Below, one piece after another: positions 9,599 through 17,402 of a DNA stretch of 64,000 nt (position 1 is the stretch's first letter; every line of letters starts with the position of its first letter). The position numbers were made by a program, and so were the translations under genes. The stretch covers positions 6,200,001-6,264,000 of the forward strand of contig NZ_CP042171.1 in the NCBI RefSeq assembly GCF_005938645.2, read 5' to 3'. The notes below the pieces were generated by a model. The model saw only the letters and a program-made list of their open reading frames with translations, did no database searches and had not been told where the DNA came from. This DNA is from Pedobacter sp. KBS0701. GTDB lineage: Bacteria; Bacteroidota; Bacteroidia; Sphingobacteriales; Sphingobacteriaceae.

Positions 9599-10006
9599 TT
9601 AGCGCAACAAGCTAATTAGTGTATTAAACCAGGTTTGGTTATCGCTAAAAATACCTGTGTGGTTAATGACCAGGTATACCGTTTGACTTTCCGATCGGCT
9701 CAGGGTCGATCTAATTCTAATGGGCTGCCAGAATGCACCGAAGTTTTTTGCGGATGAAGCTGGGAATAAATCATCGAAGCCCATATAAACCTCTTCTATA
9801 TGTGATAATGGAAGTTCCAATTGTTCATCTCCGGTAATAAAAAGACCGTTGGAAGCCAACAAGATATCGCCCTCGTGATTGTGAACTGGTTTTAAAAACG
9901 AAAATAAACCTGCGATTTTTTTAATCCAGTTCGAATTTTTATCATTGGTCAGTTCGTGATCATAAGACCATAGAACATTCCCTTCTAACATTTTTTGTGC
10001 AACCAT
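9599..10006 (-). CDS. hypothetical protein, possible PH/GRAM-like fold
   Basis: 135 residues with no signal peptide or membrane span; I do not recognise it. The middle (GDILLASNGLFITGDEQLELPLSHIEEVYMGF split over about residues 47-78) alternates strands the way small bacterial PH-like or GRAM-like domains do, but this is a weak, pattern-level guess. An inner Met at residue 6 could also be the start. It lies divergent from recF with a 105-nt gap; no link in function can be drawn from that. Confidence 0.6.
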   Translation of the reverse strand: MVAQKMLEGNVLWSYDHELTNDKNSNWIKKIAGLFSFLKPVHNHEGDILLASNGLFITGDEQLELPLSHIEEVYMGFDDLFPASSAKNFGAFWQPIRIRSTLSRSESQTVYLVINHTGIFSDNQTWFNTLISLLR

Positions 10007-10111
10007 TTATTTTTCCTTGCGATGAAAGTACAGTTTTTTTAAATGTTATTAACGTTTATTTTAAACAATGAATGTTAAGAGGCTAAAAAAGGGTAAATTT
10101 GTGACATATTT

Positions 10112-11215
10112 ATGTGGTTAAAAAATATTACCCTTCTAAATTTTAAGAACTATACCGATGCAGATCTCCATTTCTCGGAAACGGTAAATGTTTTTACCGG
10201 TAATAATGGCTCTGGCAAAACGAACATGCTTGATGCGATTCACTACCTGTGTCTATGTAAAAGTTACTTTAATCCCATTGATAGCCAGCAGATCAAAACC
10301 AATGAAGAGGTTTTTATGATCCAGGGCGATTTTGACCGCAACGAAAAAAACGAAAAAATTTCCTGCGGCGTAAAACGCAATCAGAAAAAGCAATTCAAGC
10401 GCAATAAAAAGGAATACGATAAACTGGCCGATCACATCGGACTTTTCCCGGTAGTGATGGTTTCTCCCTATGATGTAAACCTGATTATGGAAGGCAGTGA
10501 AGAGCGAAGAAAGTTTATCGATAATGTGATTTCGCAAACCGATGCGCATTACCTCGATCAGCTGATTACCTATAACCGTATTTTGCTAAACCGGAATGCT
10601 TTGCTAAAGCAGATCGCCATAACCCGAAAATACGATCCAACATTGCTTGAAATTTTGGATGAACAATTGGTTATTGCCGGCAATAAGATATTCTCCATCC
10701 GAAAAGCTTTTATGGATCAGTTTATTCCATTGTTTAACCAATATTATACCTACCTTACCGAAAATAAGGAAATCGTTGAGTTGAATTATCAATCGCAATT
10801 GAATGATGCGACCTTTGAGGAGCTATTGAAAAAATCTGTAGAAAAAGACCGTGTGCTGGAGCGTACCACAACTGGTATCCATAAAGATGAGCTGGCTTTT
10901 ATCATCAGCGGAATGCCTTTAAAAAAGTTTGGCTCGCAAGGACAACAGAAGTCTTTTTTAATTGCCTTAAAACTTGCACAATACGCTTATCTCGCTAAAA
11001 ACAAAGGGTTTAAGCCCTTGCTTTTGCTGGATGATATTTTTGATAAGTTAGATGATAACCGTGTTCAAAAACTAATGCAAATGGTTTCCCACCATGATTT
11101 TGGGCAGATATTTATTACAGATACAGGAAGAGAAAGAGTAAAATCAATTTTTGAAAAAATAGAAGTTGATGTAACTTTGTTCGAAGTAGATAACGGAGCG
11201 ATACAAAATGCGTAA
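10112..11215 (+). CDS. recF: DNA replication and repair protein RecF
   Basis: A 367-residue SMC-like ATPase that loads RecA at single-strand gaps. Walker A is GNNGSGKT (about residues 31-38), the signature motif lies in KKFGSQGQQKS (about 270-280) and Walker B in LLLLDDIFDKLDD (about 305). The N-terminus MWLKNITLLNFKNY is the usual RecF start. Its stop overlaps the start of the next gene by 8 nt (ATG at 11208), so the two are translationally coupled. Confidence 0.97.
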   Translation: MWLKNITLLNFKNYTDADLHFSETVNVFTGNNGSGKTNMLDAIHYLCLCKSYFNPIDSQQIKTNEEVFMIQGDFDRNEKNEKISCGVKRNQKKQFKRNKKEYDKLADHIGLFPVVMVSPYDVNLIMEGSEERRKFIDNVISQTDAHYLDQLITYNRILLNRNALLKQIAITRKYDPTLLEILDEQLVIAGNKIFSIRKAFMDQFIPLFNQYYTYLTENKEIVELNYQSQLNDATFEELLKKSVEKDRVLERTTTGIHKDELAFIISGMPLKKFGSQGQQKSFLIALKLAQYAYLAKNKGFKPLLLLDDIFDKLDDNRVQKLMQMVSHHDFGQIFITDTGRERVKSIFEKIEVDVTLFEVDNGAIQNA

Positions 11216-11498
11216 ACCCAATGATGTTACCGTAAAAGATGCCATCAGCAAAATGCTGGATGTGTATCGTTTGCGCCGTAAGTTTGATGAAACTTCAATC
11301 TTGTCTATCTGGCCGGAGATTATGGGGACTGCAATTGCCAACCGAACCAAACAGATTTATATTCACGATAAGAAATTGTTCTTAAGAATAGAATCGTCTG
11401 TGATCAAAAATGAACTGATTATGGTGCGACAAGGAATAATCCAGAAGTTAAATGAACACGCAGGCAGCGAGGTGATTACCGAAATGGTGTTTTTATAA
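11208..11498 (+). CDS. DUF721 / DciA-like protein
   Basis: A 96-residue basic protein with the DUF721 pattern: N-terminal helix (VKDAISKMLDVYRL), SIWPEIMGTAIANRT, then the beta segment KLFLRIESSVIKNELI and a C-terminal VITEMVFL. DUF721 is the DciA family, the ancestral loader of replicative helicase in bacteria lacking DnaC. Overlap with recF and the match in theme (replication and repair) support that role. A hairpin with a T-poor tail follows. Confidence 0.85.
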   Translation: MRKPNDVTVKDAISKMLDVYRLRRKFDETSILSIWPEIMGTAIANRTKQIYIHDKKLFLRIESSVIKNELIMVRQGIIQKLNEHAGSEVITEMVFL

Positions 11499-11506
11499 GG
11501 CATAAT

Positions 11507-11545
11507 AAAAGGGCAAAAGTTAAAACTTACGCCCTTTATATTTTA
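11507..11545 (+). terminator. terminator after the DciA-like gene
   Basis: Stem AAAGGGC / GCCCTTT with a 16-nt loop, then ATATTTT, 10 nt past the stop at 11498. Confidence 0.55.
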
Positions 11546-11597
11546 CCAGGGATGATAATCCCGACTAAAGGCTGTAGATTTCGGACTCAAGACTAAA

Positions 11598-11774
11598 CTA
11601 ACTTCTTCCTCCGCCAAATATCTTTGCCAAAATCCAGATCACCAGCGCAACCACTACTACAACTACAATTACGCCTACCCAAACGCCGGCTTTAAATATA
11701 CCTTCTACTAGTTCACAACTACTTAAGGTAGTGCATAAAAATGCGATCAGTGCTAAAGGGAATGCTTTTTTCAT
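11598..11774 (-). CDS. small lipoprotein-like membrane protein
   Basis: A 58-residue ORF beginning MKKAFPLALIAFLCTT. It carries a lipobox-like LSSC (Cys20), a short linker ELVEGIFKAG, then a strongly hydrophobic Val/Ile segment (about residues 31-50) and a GGGRS tail. So it looks like a lipoprotein signal followed by a single membrane helix. The reading frame is clean, starts at ATG and has no competing ORF. Short proteins of this type are common in the phylum; function unknown. Confidence 0.7.
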   Translation of the reverse strand: MKKAFPLALIAFLCTTLSSCELVEGIFKAGVWVGVIVVVVVVALVIWILAKIFGGGRS

Positions 11775-11872
11775 ATTTATGTTAATTTGTAATAGCTAAC
11801 ATCGAATATTCAAGAAAGTTTTAATTGTGGGTTTATTTAGCTCGATTCTAAAAGAAATTCCTGTTTAGTGGT

Positions 11873-11892
11873 GTCAGATTTTATCATCTGAC
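11873..11892. repeat. GTCAGAT hairpin repeat
   Basis: GTCAGAT / ATCTGAC with a 6-nt loop. Related hairpins stand at 11936-11959, 35648-35671 and 36163-36188. Confidence 0.5.
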
Positions 11893-11935
11893 GCAGTATT
11901 CATCACTTTTTTGATAGGATTATTCAATAAAAAAA

Positions 11936-11959
11936 CAGTCAGATGGTAACATCTGACTG
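11936..11959 (-). terminator. terminator after the FKBP isomerase gene (also a GTCAGAT hairpin)
   Basis: Perfect 10-bp stem CAGTCAGATG / CATCTGACTG with a GTAA loop, followed on the minus strand by seven T. It lies about 80 nt past the stop of the gene at 12038. Confidence 0.75.
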
Positions 11960-11988
11960 CACATTAAAGGATTATTCTAAAAGAAAAT

Positions 11989-12028
11989 CGTCATTCCCGA
12001 CTTCGTTGCACTTCGCTCGAAATGACGA
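11989..12028. repeat. dispersed palindromic repeat (GTCATT...CGAAATGACG)
   Basis: Starts CGTCATTCCCGACTTCG and ends CTCGAAATGACGA; the same ending closes the composite copies at 32880 and 47166. Confidence 0.6.
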
Positions 12029-12037
12029 ATAGAGTTT

Positions 12038-12811
12038 TTATTTTCCGTTAACCTTTAACAGCTCAACTTCGAAGATTAAAGTGCTGTAAGGCGGAATATC
12101 CTGTCCTGCACCGCGTTCACCATAAGCCAGGTTGTAAGGGATAAAAAATTTGTATTTTGAACCTGCAGGCATTAATTGTACACCTTCTGTCCAGCCTGGA
12201 ATCACACGGTTTAGCGGAAAAGAAATCGGCTCGCCTCTGTCGTAAGAGCTGTCAAATTGTTTGCCATTTAATAACGTTCCTTTGTAGTGTACCAGCACCG
12301 AATCCGTTGCCTGTGGTTTAACACCAGTACCTGCCGTTAAAACTTCGTATTGTAAACCACTTGCAGTTGTTTGTACACCTGCACGTTTTTTGTTCTGTTC
12401 TAAGAAATCTTGTCCTTCTTTCATAATTGGTGCGTATTTAATTTTATTTGCTGCTTCTTCAGCTTTGTTTTTTACCGCAGATGCCTTTGCTAAAGCCTCA
12501 TTAATACATTGTTGTGCCTGCTGTTGGGTTAAAATAACCTTGCCACCTGTAAATGCATCTTTTAGTCCTTTTAACAATACTTCGTAATTTAAGGTAGAAA
12601 GGCCGGTTGTTTTCAAGCCTGCACCTATAGAAGTACCGAAGGCATAACTGGTAGAATCTAAAGTAGATTTTAAACCCGTTGTAAGGGGTGATGTTTTACC
12701 TGAGGCTGCAGTCGGTTTTTTGGCAACAGGTTTCTTTGCTGTTGTTTTGGTTTGTGCATAAGATGCAACAGCGATACCGGATAGACATATCGCTAAAAAA
12801 AATCTCTTCAT
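12038..12811 (-). CDS. FKBP-type peptidyl-prolyl isomerase (Mip/FkpA-like), exported
   Basis: 257 residues: signal peptide MKRFFLAICLSGIAVASYAQ, a Lys/Thr/Pro-rich linker (about 21-45), the helical FKBP N-terminal dimer domain (about 50-140, starting LDSTSYAFGTSIG) and a C-terminal FKBP domain (about 150-257) with VLVHYKGTLLNGKQFDSSYDRGEP split over the active site, VIPGWTEGVQLM and LAYGERGAG. All usual catalytic-pocket residues are present. It should fold proteins in the periplasm. A terminator (11936-11959) follows, and a 32-bp palindromic terminator separates it from ndk. Confidence 0.93.
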   Translation of the reverse strand: MKRFFLAICLSGIAVASYAQTKTTAKKPVAKKPTAASGKTSPLTTGLKSTLDSTSYAFGTSIGAGLKTTGLSTLNYEVLLKGLKDAFTGGKVILTQQQAQQCINEALAKASAVKNKAEEAANKIKYAPIMKEGQDFLEQNKKRAGVQTTASGLQYEVLTAGTGVKPQATDSVLVHYKGTLLNGKQFDSSYDRGEPISFPLNRVIPGWTEGVQLMPAGSKYKFFIPYNLAYGERGAGQDIPPYSTLIFEVELLKVNGK

Positions 12812-12892
12812 TGATTATTTTATGTAATTAATTCCAACAGGATTAAAATGCTGGATTATATTTTAAGGCCGAAAGATACAAAATAGATAAAA

Positions 12893-12924
12893 CAATAAAA
12901 CCCCGAATATTCGGGGTTTTATTG
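12893..12924 (-). terminator. palindromic terminator after ndk
   Basis: A perfect 32-bp palindrome with AAAACCCCGAAT / ATTCGGGGTTTT at its core and T-rich flanks on the minus strand, 20 nt past the ndk stop. Confidence 0.85.
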
Positions 12925-12944
12925 TAATTTTTTTGTGTTGGGAA

Positions 12945-13364
12945 CTAGAAACGTTCGTCTGCTTTGAAGAAGAAGTTACCTTCAATTTCTGCATTTTCAT
13001 CAGAATCTGAACCGTGAACTGCATTTGCATCGATTGATTTTGCATATTTCTGACGGATGGTACCTTCTGCAGCCTCAGCTGGGTTAGTAGCACCAATCAA
13101 TTTTCTGAAATCTTCAATCGCGTTGTCTTTTTCTAAAATAGCAGCAACAATAGGTCCTGAGGACATAAAGCTTACTAAATCTTTGTAAAAAGGACGCTCA
13201 GCGTGAACAGCATAGAACTGACCAGCAGTTTCGTCTGTAAGTTTAGTATATTTTAATGCAATAATTTTGAAACCAGCATTAGTAATGTCGTTAATGATTG
13301 ATCCGATATGGCCGTTTGCTACTGCATCAGGCTTGATCATGGTAAAAGTTCTGTTAGTGCTCAT
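12945..13364 (-). CDS. ndk: nucleoside diphosphate kinase
   Basis: 139 residues from MSTNRTFTMIKPDAV; the frame is open nine codons further upstream, but those lie between the promoter and this ATG and do not fit the family. The phospho-accepting His is in NAVHGSDS (about residue 117) and KPDAVANG near the N-terminus binds nucleotide. It balances NTP and dNTP pools. A promoter with a short leader stands directly upstream and a palindromic terminator downstream, so it is monocistronic. Confidence 0.97.
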   Translation of the reverse strand: MSTNRTFTMIKPDAVANGHIGSIINDITNAGFKIIALKYTKLTDETAGQFYAVHAERPFYKDLVSFMSSGPIVAAILEKDNAIEDFRKLIGATNPAEAAEGTIRQKYAKSIDANAVHGSDSDENAEIEGNFFFKADERF

Positions 13365-13388
13365 TGTGCTTTTGATATCAATTTTCTG

Positions 13389-13419
13389 CAAAAATACGTT
13401 TTAATTGATGAATAATCAA
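13389..13419 (-). promoter_or_regulatory. promoter of ndk
   Basis: Minus strand: TTG (13419-13417), 20-nt spacer, TATTTTTG (13396-13389), start codon 24 nt later. Confidence 0.65.
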
Positions 13420-13584
13420 TACAACTTGTTTTTCAGTTGCGAATGAATGATGATAGGGATTAAAATAGCCAATTAACCTTGTTTTGTAGCTAATCTTACT
13501 ATGCTTATATTTAATATTTTTTAAACTATAATCCTGCTCATTCTAAAATCTTTAAATCCTAATCAATCCTAATCTAAATTTACT

Positions 13585-13592
13585 TAGCTTTG
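13585..13592 (+). promoter_or_regulatory. -7 box of the nrnA-like gene
   Basis: TAGCTTTG lies 15 nt before the ATG at 13608. A TTG that could extend the ORF to 13590 is part of this box, which argues for the ATG as the true start. Confidence 0.55.
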
Positions 13593-13607
13593 CAGCGCAA
13601 AAAATAT

Positions 13608-14618
13608 ATGCTTACATTAACCGAATTAAAAACATTATTGGCTACGCCACAACGAATTGTGATCACTACGCATCACAAACCCGATGGCGATGCAATGGGG
13701 TCATCTCTGGGTTTATATGGATATTTGATTCAAAAAGGCCACCATGTTAAGGTAATCACCCCAACCGATTATCCTACTTTTTTGCATTGGATGCCAAATA
13801 ATAGCGATGTAATTATTTTTACGGAAGCACAAGAAAGGGCGGCAAAATTGGTTGATGAAGCATCGCTCATATTTTGCCTTGATTTTAATACCCTAAGCCG
13901 CATTAACGAATTAGGCGAATTGGTTAGGGCTGCAGGTGCTAAAAAGATCATGATCGATCATCACCTGGAGCCAGAGGATTTTGACGATTACCGTCATTGG
14001 GATATCAATGCATGTGCTGCTGCGCAATTGGTTTATGATTTTATTGTAAATCAGTTACAGGATGGCGAGCTGATCAATAAAGATGTAGCTTCTTGCCTTT
14101 ACACGGGTATAATGACCGATTCGGGATCTTTTCGCTTCTCATCAGCAACCTCGGAAGTATACCGTATTGCTGCAAATCTGATCGATTTAGGGGCCGACCA
14201 ATCGAAAATCCACGAGTTGGTATACGATAACTCGAGCGAAAACCGACTGCGCTTTTTAGGCTATTGTCTATCTAATAAACTAGAAGTTTTAAGAGATTAC
14301 AACACAGCCATCATTTCGGTTACTAAAGAAGAATTGGCGCAGTACCACAGCATTACCGGCGACACAGAAGGAGTAGTAAACTATGCCCTTTCCATCAATG
14401 GTATCCGTTTGGCCGCGTTAATTATAGAACGTACTGATAAGGTTAAATTATCTGTTAGGTCTACAGGCGATTTCCCGGCTAACGAAATCTGTAAAAAATA
14501 TTTCAATGGTGGTGGTCACAGAAATGCGGCTGGTGGTGCAGCAGAAAAACCTTTAGCTGATGTAGTAAATGAATTTAAATCGATATTAGCAGAATATAAA
14601 GAACAATTGATAGCTTAG
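13608..14618 (+). CDS. nrnA: DHH/DHHA1 phosphoesterase, NrnA-like oligoribonuclease/pAp phosphatase
   Basis: 336 residues from MLTLTELKTLL. The DHH domain shows TTHHKPDGDAMGSS (first metal site, about residues 25-38), FCLDFN, and MIDHHLEP (the DHH motif, about 115); the C-terminal DHHA1 domain ends with GGGHRNAAGGA, which binds substrate. NrnA-type enzymes trim short RNAs and dephosphorylate 3'-phosphoadenosine 5'-phosphate. The start follows a -7 box by 15 nt. The two FKBP lipoprotein genes downstream run in the same direction, the first only 46 nt away. Confidence 0.9.
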   Translation: MLTLTELKTLLATPQRIVITTHHKPDGDAMGSSLGLYGYLIQKGHHVKVITPTDYPTFLHWMPNNSDVIIFTEAQERAAKLVDEASLIFCLDFNTLSRINELGELVRAAGAKKIMIDHHLEPEDFDDYRHWDINACAAAQLVYDFIVNQLQDGELINKDVASCLYTGIMTDSGSFRFSSATSEVYRIAANLIDLGADQSKIHELVYDNSSENRLRFLGYCLSNKLEVLRDYNTAIISVTKEELAQYHSITGDTEGVVNYALSINGIRLAALIIERTDKVKLSVRSTGDFPANEICKKYFNGGGHRNAAGGAAEKPLADVVNEFKSILAEYKEQLIA

Positions 14619-14664
14619 AAAAAAGAAATACAACAATAAAAATTTAAAAAAGTCAAATTAATAA

Positions 14665-15660
14665 ATGAAAAAGGGAATTATTATTCTAGCAGCAGCCACT
14701 TTAGGTTTAGCAGCATGTAAACAAGAGAAAAAGGGAGCTGGTGGCTTACTATATACCATTCACCACTCGGCAGGTAACGAAAAAATTAAAGAAGGCGATA
14801 TTGTTAAAATGAATTTTATTCAGAAAAACGATAAAGATTCAGTTTTATCAAACACTTTCGATAGCGAAACACCTGCAGTATTTCCTGCACAGAAAAAAAT
14901 GTATGCTGGTGATATGAACGATGTTTTAACATTGTTTGGAGAAGGCGATAGCGCTACGTTTAAAGTAAACCTGGATACTATGGCATTTCATAGTAAACAA
15001 CCTAAACCAGAGCAATTCAAAAATGATAAATACATCACTTTCACGGTGAAAATCGAGAAAGTATTCAAGAAAAAAACTGGCGAAGCTGACTCTACTTTTA
15101 ACAAGAGAGCTCAGGAATTTTTCCAGGCTGACTATAAAGCTACTTCAGAAAAAAAGAAAGCTGCTGAACCTGCTAAGTTAAAAGCTTATTTAGATGATAC
15201 TAAACTGGCAACCAAAACTACTGCAAGTGGTTTACACTACATTATCGAAAACGCTGGAAGTGCAGAAAAAGCAGCTTTAGGCGATACCGTACTAATTGAG
15301 TATACTGGTAGAGTAACTAAAAAAGGTAAAGATGGTAAATACAAAATTTTCGATACAAGTGATGAGAAACTGGCTAAAGCAGAAAACGAATTTAAACCAG
15401 GTAAACCTTATGGCCCTCAAAAAATGCCGGTTGGTGGTACTATCCCAGGATTTACTGAAGCTTTACAGTTAATTGGTAAAGGTGGTAAAATTAAAGTAAT
15501 TATCCCTTCTAACCTAGGTTACGGCGAGCAAGGTGCACCACAGGTTGGTATTATGCCTTTCAGCCCGATTGCTTTCGATTTAGAAATTAAAGATATCATA
15601 AAAGGAAAACCAGCTCCGGCAACTTCAGCTCCGGTAGCGGCTACTCCGGTTAAGAAGTAA
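14665..15660 (+). CDS. FKBP-type isomerase lipoprotein, two FKBP-like halves
   Basis: 331 residues with a lipoprotein signal (LGLAAC, Cys18). The N-terminal half (about 30-135) resembles a degenerate FKBP domain (EGDIVKMNF, then LFGEGDSATFKVNLD), and the C-terminal half (about 190-315) is a clearer one (GDTVLIEYTGRV, PGFTEALQLIGKGGKIKVIIPS, LGYGEQGA). Trp of the usual pocket is replaced by Phe in PGFTEALQ. It should be anchored in a periplasmic or outer membrane leaflet and act as a folding helper. In flavobacteria the gliding lipoprotein GldI is of this family, but nothing here proves that role. It forms a tandem pair with the next gene. Confidence 0.85.
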   Translation: MKKGIIILAAATLGLAACKQEKKGAGGLLYTIHHSAGNEKIKEGDIVKMNFIQKNDKDSVLSNTFDSETPAVFPAQKKMYAGDMNDVLTLFGEGDSATFKVNLDTMAFHSKQPKPEQFKNDKYITFTVKIEKVFKKKTGEADSTFNKRAQEFFQADYKATSEKKKAAEPAKLKAYLDDTKLATKTTASGLHYIIENAGSAEKAALGDTVLIEYTGRVTKKGKDGKYKIFDTSDEKLAKAENEFKPGKPYGPQKMPVGGTIPGFTEALQLIGKGGKIKVIIPSNLGYGEQGAPQVGIMPFSPIAFDLEIKDIIKGKPAPATSAPVAATPVKK

Positions 15661-15679
15661 TTTCTTAAAATATAATTTT

Positions 15680-15714
15680 AAATCCTGCTTATTCAGTTAG
15701 GCAGGATTTTTTTT
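15680..15714 (+). terminator. intrinsic terminator after the first FKBP lipoprotein gene
   Basis: Stem AATCCTGC / GCAGGATT with a 12-nt loop followed by eight T, 20 nt past the stop. Confidence 0.85.
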
Positions 15715-15782
15715 GTCTGATTTTTTTGACGCAAAACCAAGAAATAAAACTTTACAAAGATTCGTAAAAACTTATTATAGCC

Positions 15783-15790
15783 TATCTTTG
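15783..15790 (+). promoter_or_regulatory. -7 box of the second FKBP lipoprotein gene
   Basis: TATCTTTG about 70 nt before the ATG at 15860; no clear TTG at -33. With the terminator at 15680 it shows the second paralogue has its own transcription unit. Confidence 0.55.
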
Positions 15791-15859
15791 TATGATCTGA
15801 TAAAATAGCCAGTCATCCAAAAATTGGACTAAAGGTTAATTTTTTAATTAATATATTAA

Positions 15860-16828
15860 ATGAAAAAAGGAATAATTATTCTCTTGGCAGCAGCATCGGG
15901 ACTATGTGCCTGTAACAAATTCGAAAAGGGTGAAGGAGATATGACTTACAAGATCTATAAAAGTGAAGGTAAGCCAAAAATTCAGGATGGCGATTATGTA
16001 AAATTAAACGGCGTTCAAACAGTAGAAACCAATACCAATCCCGACTCGGTAATGGTAAATACCTACGATAATGAACGTCCTGCTTTTTTTGCCATTAGCA
16101 AATCGATGTTTAAAGGCGATTTAGCCTCTGGATTGAAACTACTTGGTGAAGGAGATAGCGCCGTTTTTAAATTGAACCTCGATTCGATGGAGAAATATTC
16201 AGGACAGCCGAAACCAAAAGGATTAAAATCGAATATTGCCTCCTTTACCATTAAAATTGAGAAGGTTTTACACAAAGGGAAAGATCCCGATTCTATTTTT
16301 GAGGCAAAGAAAAGACTTTTTTTTGAAGCTGAATACAAAGCGTTAAACGAGAAAAACAAAACGGTAGAACCTGCTAAAATAGCCAAATACGTTGAAGAGA
16401 ATAATCTGAAAGTAACTACTGCGCCATCTGGCCTGCAGTATGTAATTTCTGCACCAGGAAATTCTGAAAGGGCAGCTTTAACAGATACGGTATTAATGGA
16501 CTATACTGGTCAGTTTACCAATAAAAAATCGAACGGAACATTAAATGTTTTTGATACTTCTGATGCTAAAATCGCGAAGGAGGCTGGAATTTTCTCAGAA
16601 AGCGTACAATATGTTCCACGCAGTTTACCATTGGGTCAATTGCCACAGGGCGTTATTCAGGGCATTCAGCTGATCGGGGTAGGCGGTAAGATTAAAATGA
16701 TTTTGCCATCGAAATTAGGCTTCGGTGAAAATGGTGGCGGGCCAATTAATCCATTTACCCCGTTGGTATTTGATGTGGAGTTGAAAGGTATTATTAAACC
16801 AGCTGCGGCAACGCCCGTGGCTAAATAG
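15860..16828 (+). CDS. FKBP-type isomerase lipoprotein, paralogue of the preceding gene
   Basis: 322 residues starting MKKGIIILLAAASGLCAC, so the lipidated Cys is 18. Layout and many blocks match the gene at 14665: degenerate N-terminal FKBP-like half, linker with AKIAKYVEENNLKVTTAPSG, and C-terminal FKBP half (TDTVLMDYTGQF, IQGIQLIGVGGKIKMILPS, LGFGENGGG). The C-terminal pocket is more divergent (Trp position is Ile), so isomerase activity is less certain than for its neighbour. It is a recent-looking tandem duplicate with its own promoter and a hairpin after the stop. Confidence 0.83.
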   Translation: MKKGIIILLAAASGLCACNKFEKGEGDMTYKIYKSEGKPKIQDGDYVKLNGVQTVETNTNPDSVMVNTYDNERPAFFAISKSMFKGDLASGLKLLGEGDSAVFKLNLDSMEKYSGQPKPKGLKSNIASFTIKIEKVLHKGKDPDSIFEAKKRLFFEAEYKALNEKNKTVEPAKIAKYVEENNLKVTTAPSGLQYVISAPGNSERAALTDTVLMDYTGQFTNKKSNGTLNVFDTSDAKIAKEAGIFSESVQYVPRSLPLGQLPQGVIQGIQLIGVGGKIKMILPSKLGFGENGGGPINPFTPLVFDVELKGIIKPAAATPVAK

Positions 16829-16836
16829 AACAATTT

Positions 16837-16869
16837 AGACCTTATAGGTTTTCAAAACCTATAAGGTCT
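16837..16869. terminator. hairpin between convergent genes
   Basis: A perfect 16-bp stem (AGACCTTATAGGTTTT and its complement) around a single C. The T tract is weak on both sides, so it may terminate from either direction or be a dispersed palindrome. Confidence 0.5.
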
Positions 16870-16881
16870 CTTTATGTAAAT

Positions 16882-17352
16882 CTAATTCCAATCTTTAAAA
16901 GGCTTAACCGTTAAATTGGAGTTATAATATTTTTCTTCTTCGGTTACTTCTTTACCTATCCAATCAGGCAAATCGAAAGTTTCATCTTCGCTTCCCAGTT
17001 CAATTTCTGCAACAATTAATCCTTTATTGTCACCTAAAAATACATCCACTTCCCAAAGTTTGCCGTTAAATGTAATTTCATAGCGTATTTTAGAAAGTTC
17101 AGAAACAGCAAAATTGTCTAATAATTCCGTGGCTTCATCAACTGGGATTTCATATTCATATTCTAACCGTGTGGCGCCAATGGTTTGACCTTTTATGGTT
17201 AAAAAACCTTTAGTTTCTGTTGTCCTTACGCGTATGGTTTTATCTTTATCAGTGAGTAAATAACCCTGCCTGAAAAGTTTTCCTTCCGGTTTATCCAGGT
17301 TATCCCACTTTGGCTGATCTATTAAAAACTTGCGCTCTATTTCTTTTCCCAT
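16882..17352 (-). CDS. CYTH domain protein
   Basis: 156 residues filling one CYTH triphosphate tunnel domain. The defining ExExK appears as EIERKFLI (residues 4-11); further charged strands follow (RQGYLL, IRVRTT, FLTIKG, EYEYEIP, WEVDVFLG, VAEIELGSE). Members hydrolyse inorganic triphosphate or thiamine triphosphate, or make cAMP; the substrate cannot be told from sequence. It lies 50 nt upstream of nothing related: the GH20 gene behind it runs in the same direction with its own spacing, and a dispersed palindrome sits between them. Confidence 0.85.
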   Translation of the reverse strand: MGKEIERKFLIDQPKWDNLDKPEGKLFRQGYLLTDKDKTIRVRTTETKGFLTIKGQTIGATRLEYEYEIPVDEATELLDNFAVSELSKIRYEITFNGKLWEVDVFLGDNKGLIVAEIELGSEDETFDLPDWIGKEVTEEEKYYNSNLTVKPFKDWN

Positions 17353-17362
17353 GGTAGGTATT

Positions 17363-17390
17363 TCGTCTTTCCCGCGAAAGCGGGAATCTT
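17363..17390. repeat. short palindrome, CCCGCGAAAGCGGGAATCTT type
   Basis: CCCGC GAAA GCGGG hairpin inside a GTC...AATCTT frame; a variant of the dispersed GTCAT repeats, lying between the CYTH and GH20 genes. Confidence 0.45.
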
Positions 17391-17402
17391 AATGCTGATT
17401 GG

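Noticed and set aside
13590..13607. TTG start extending the nrnA-like gene
   Set aside because: The TTG is part of the TAGCTTTG promoter box; the ATG at 13608 fits the family.
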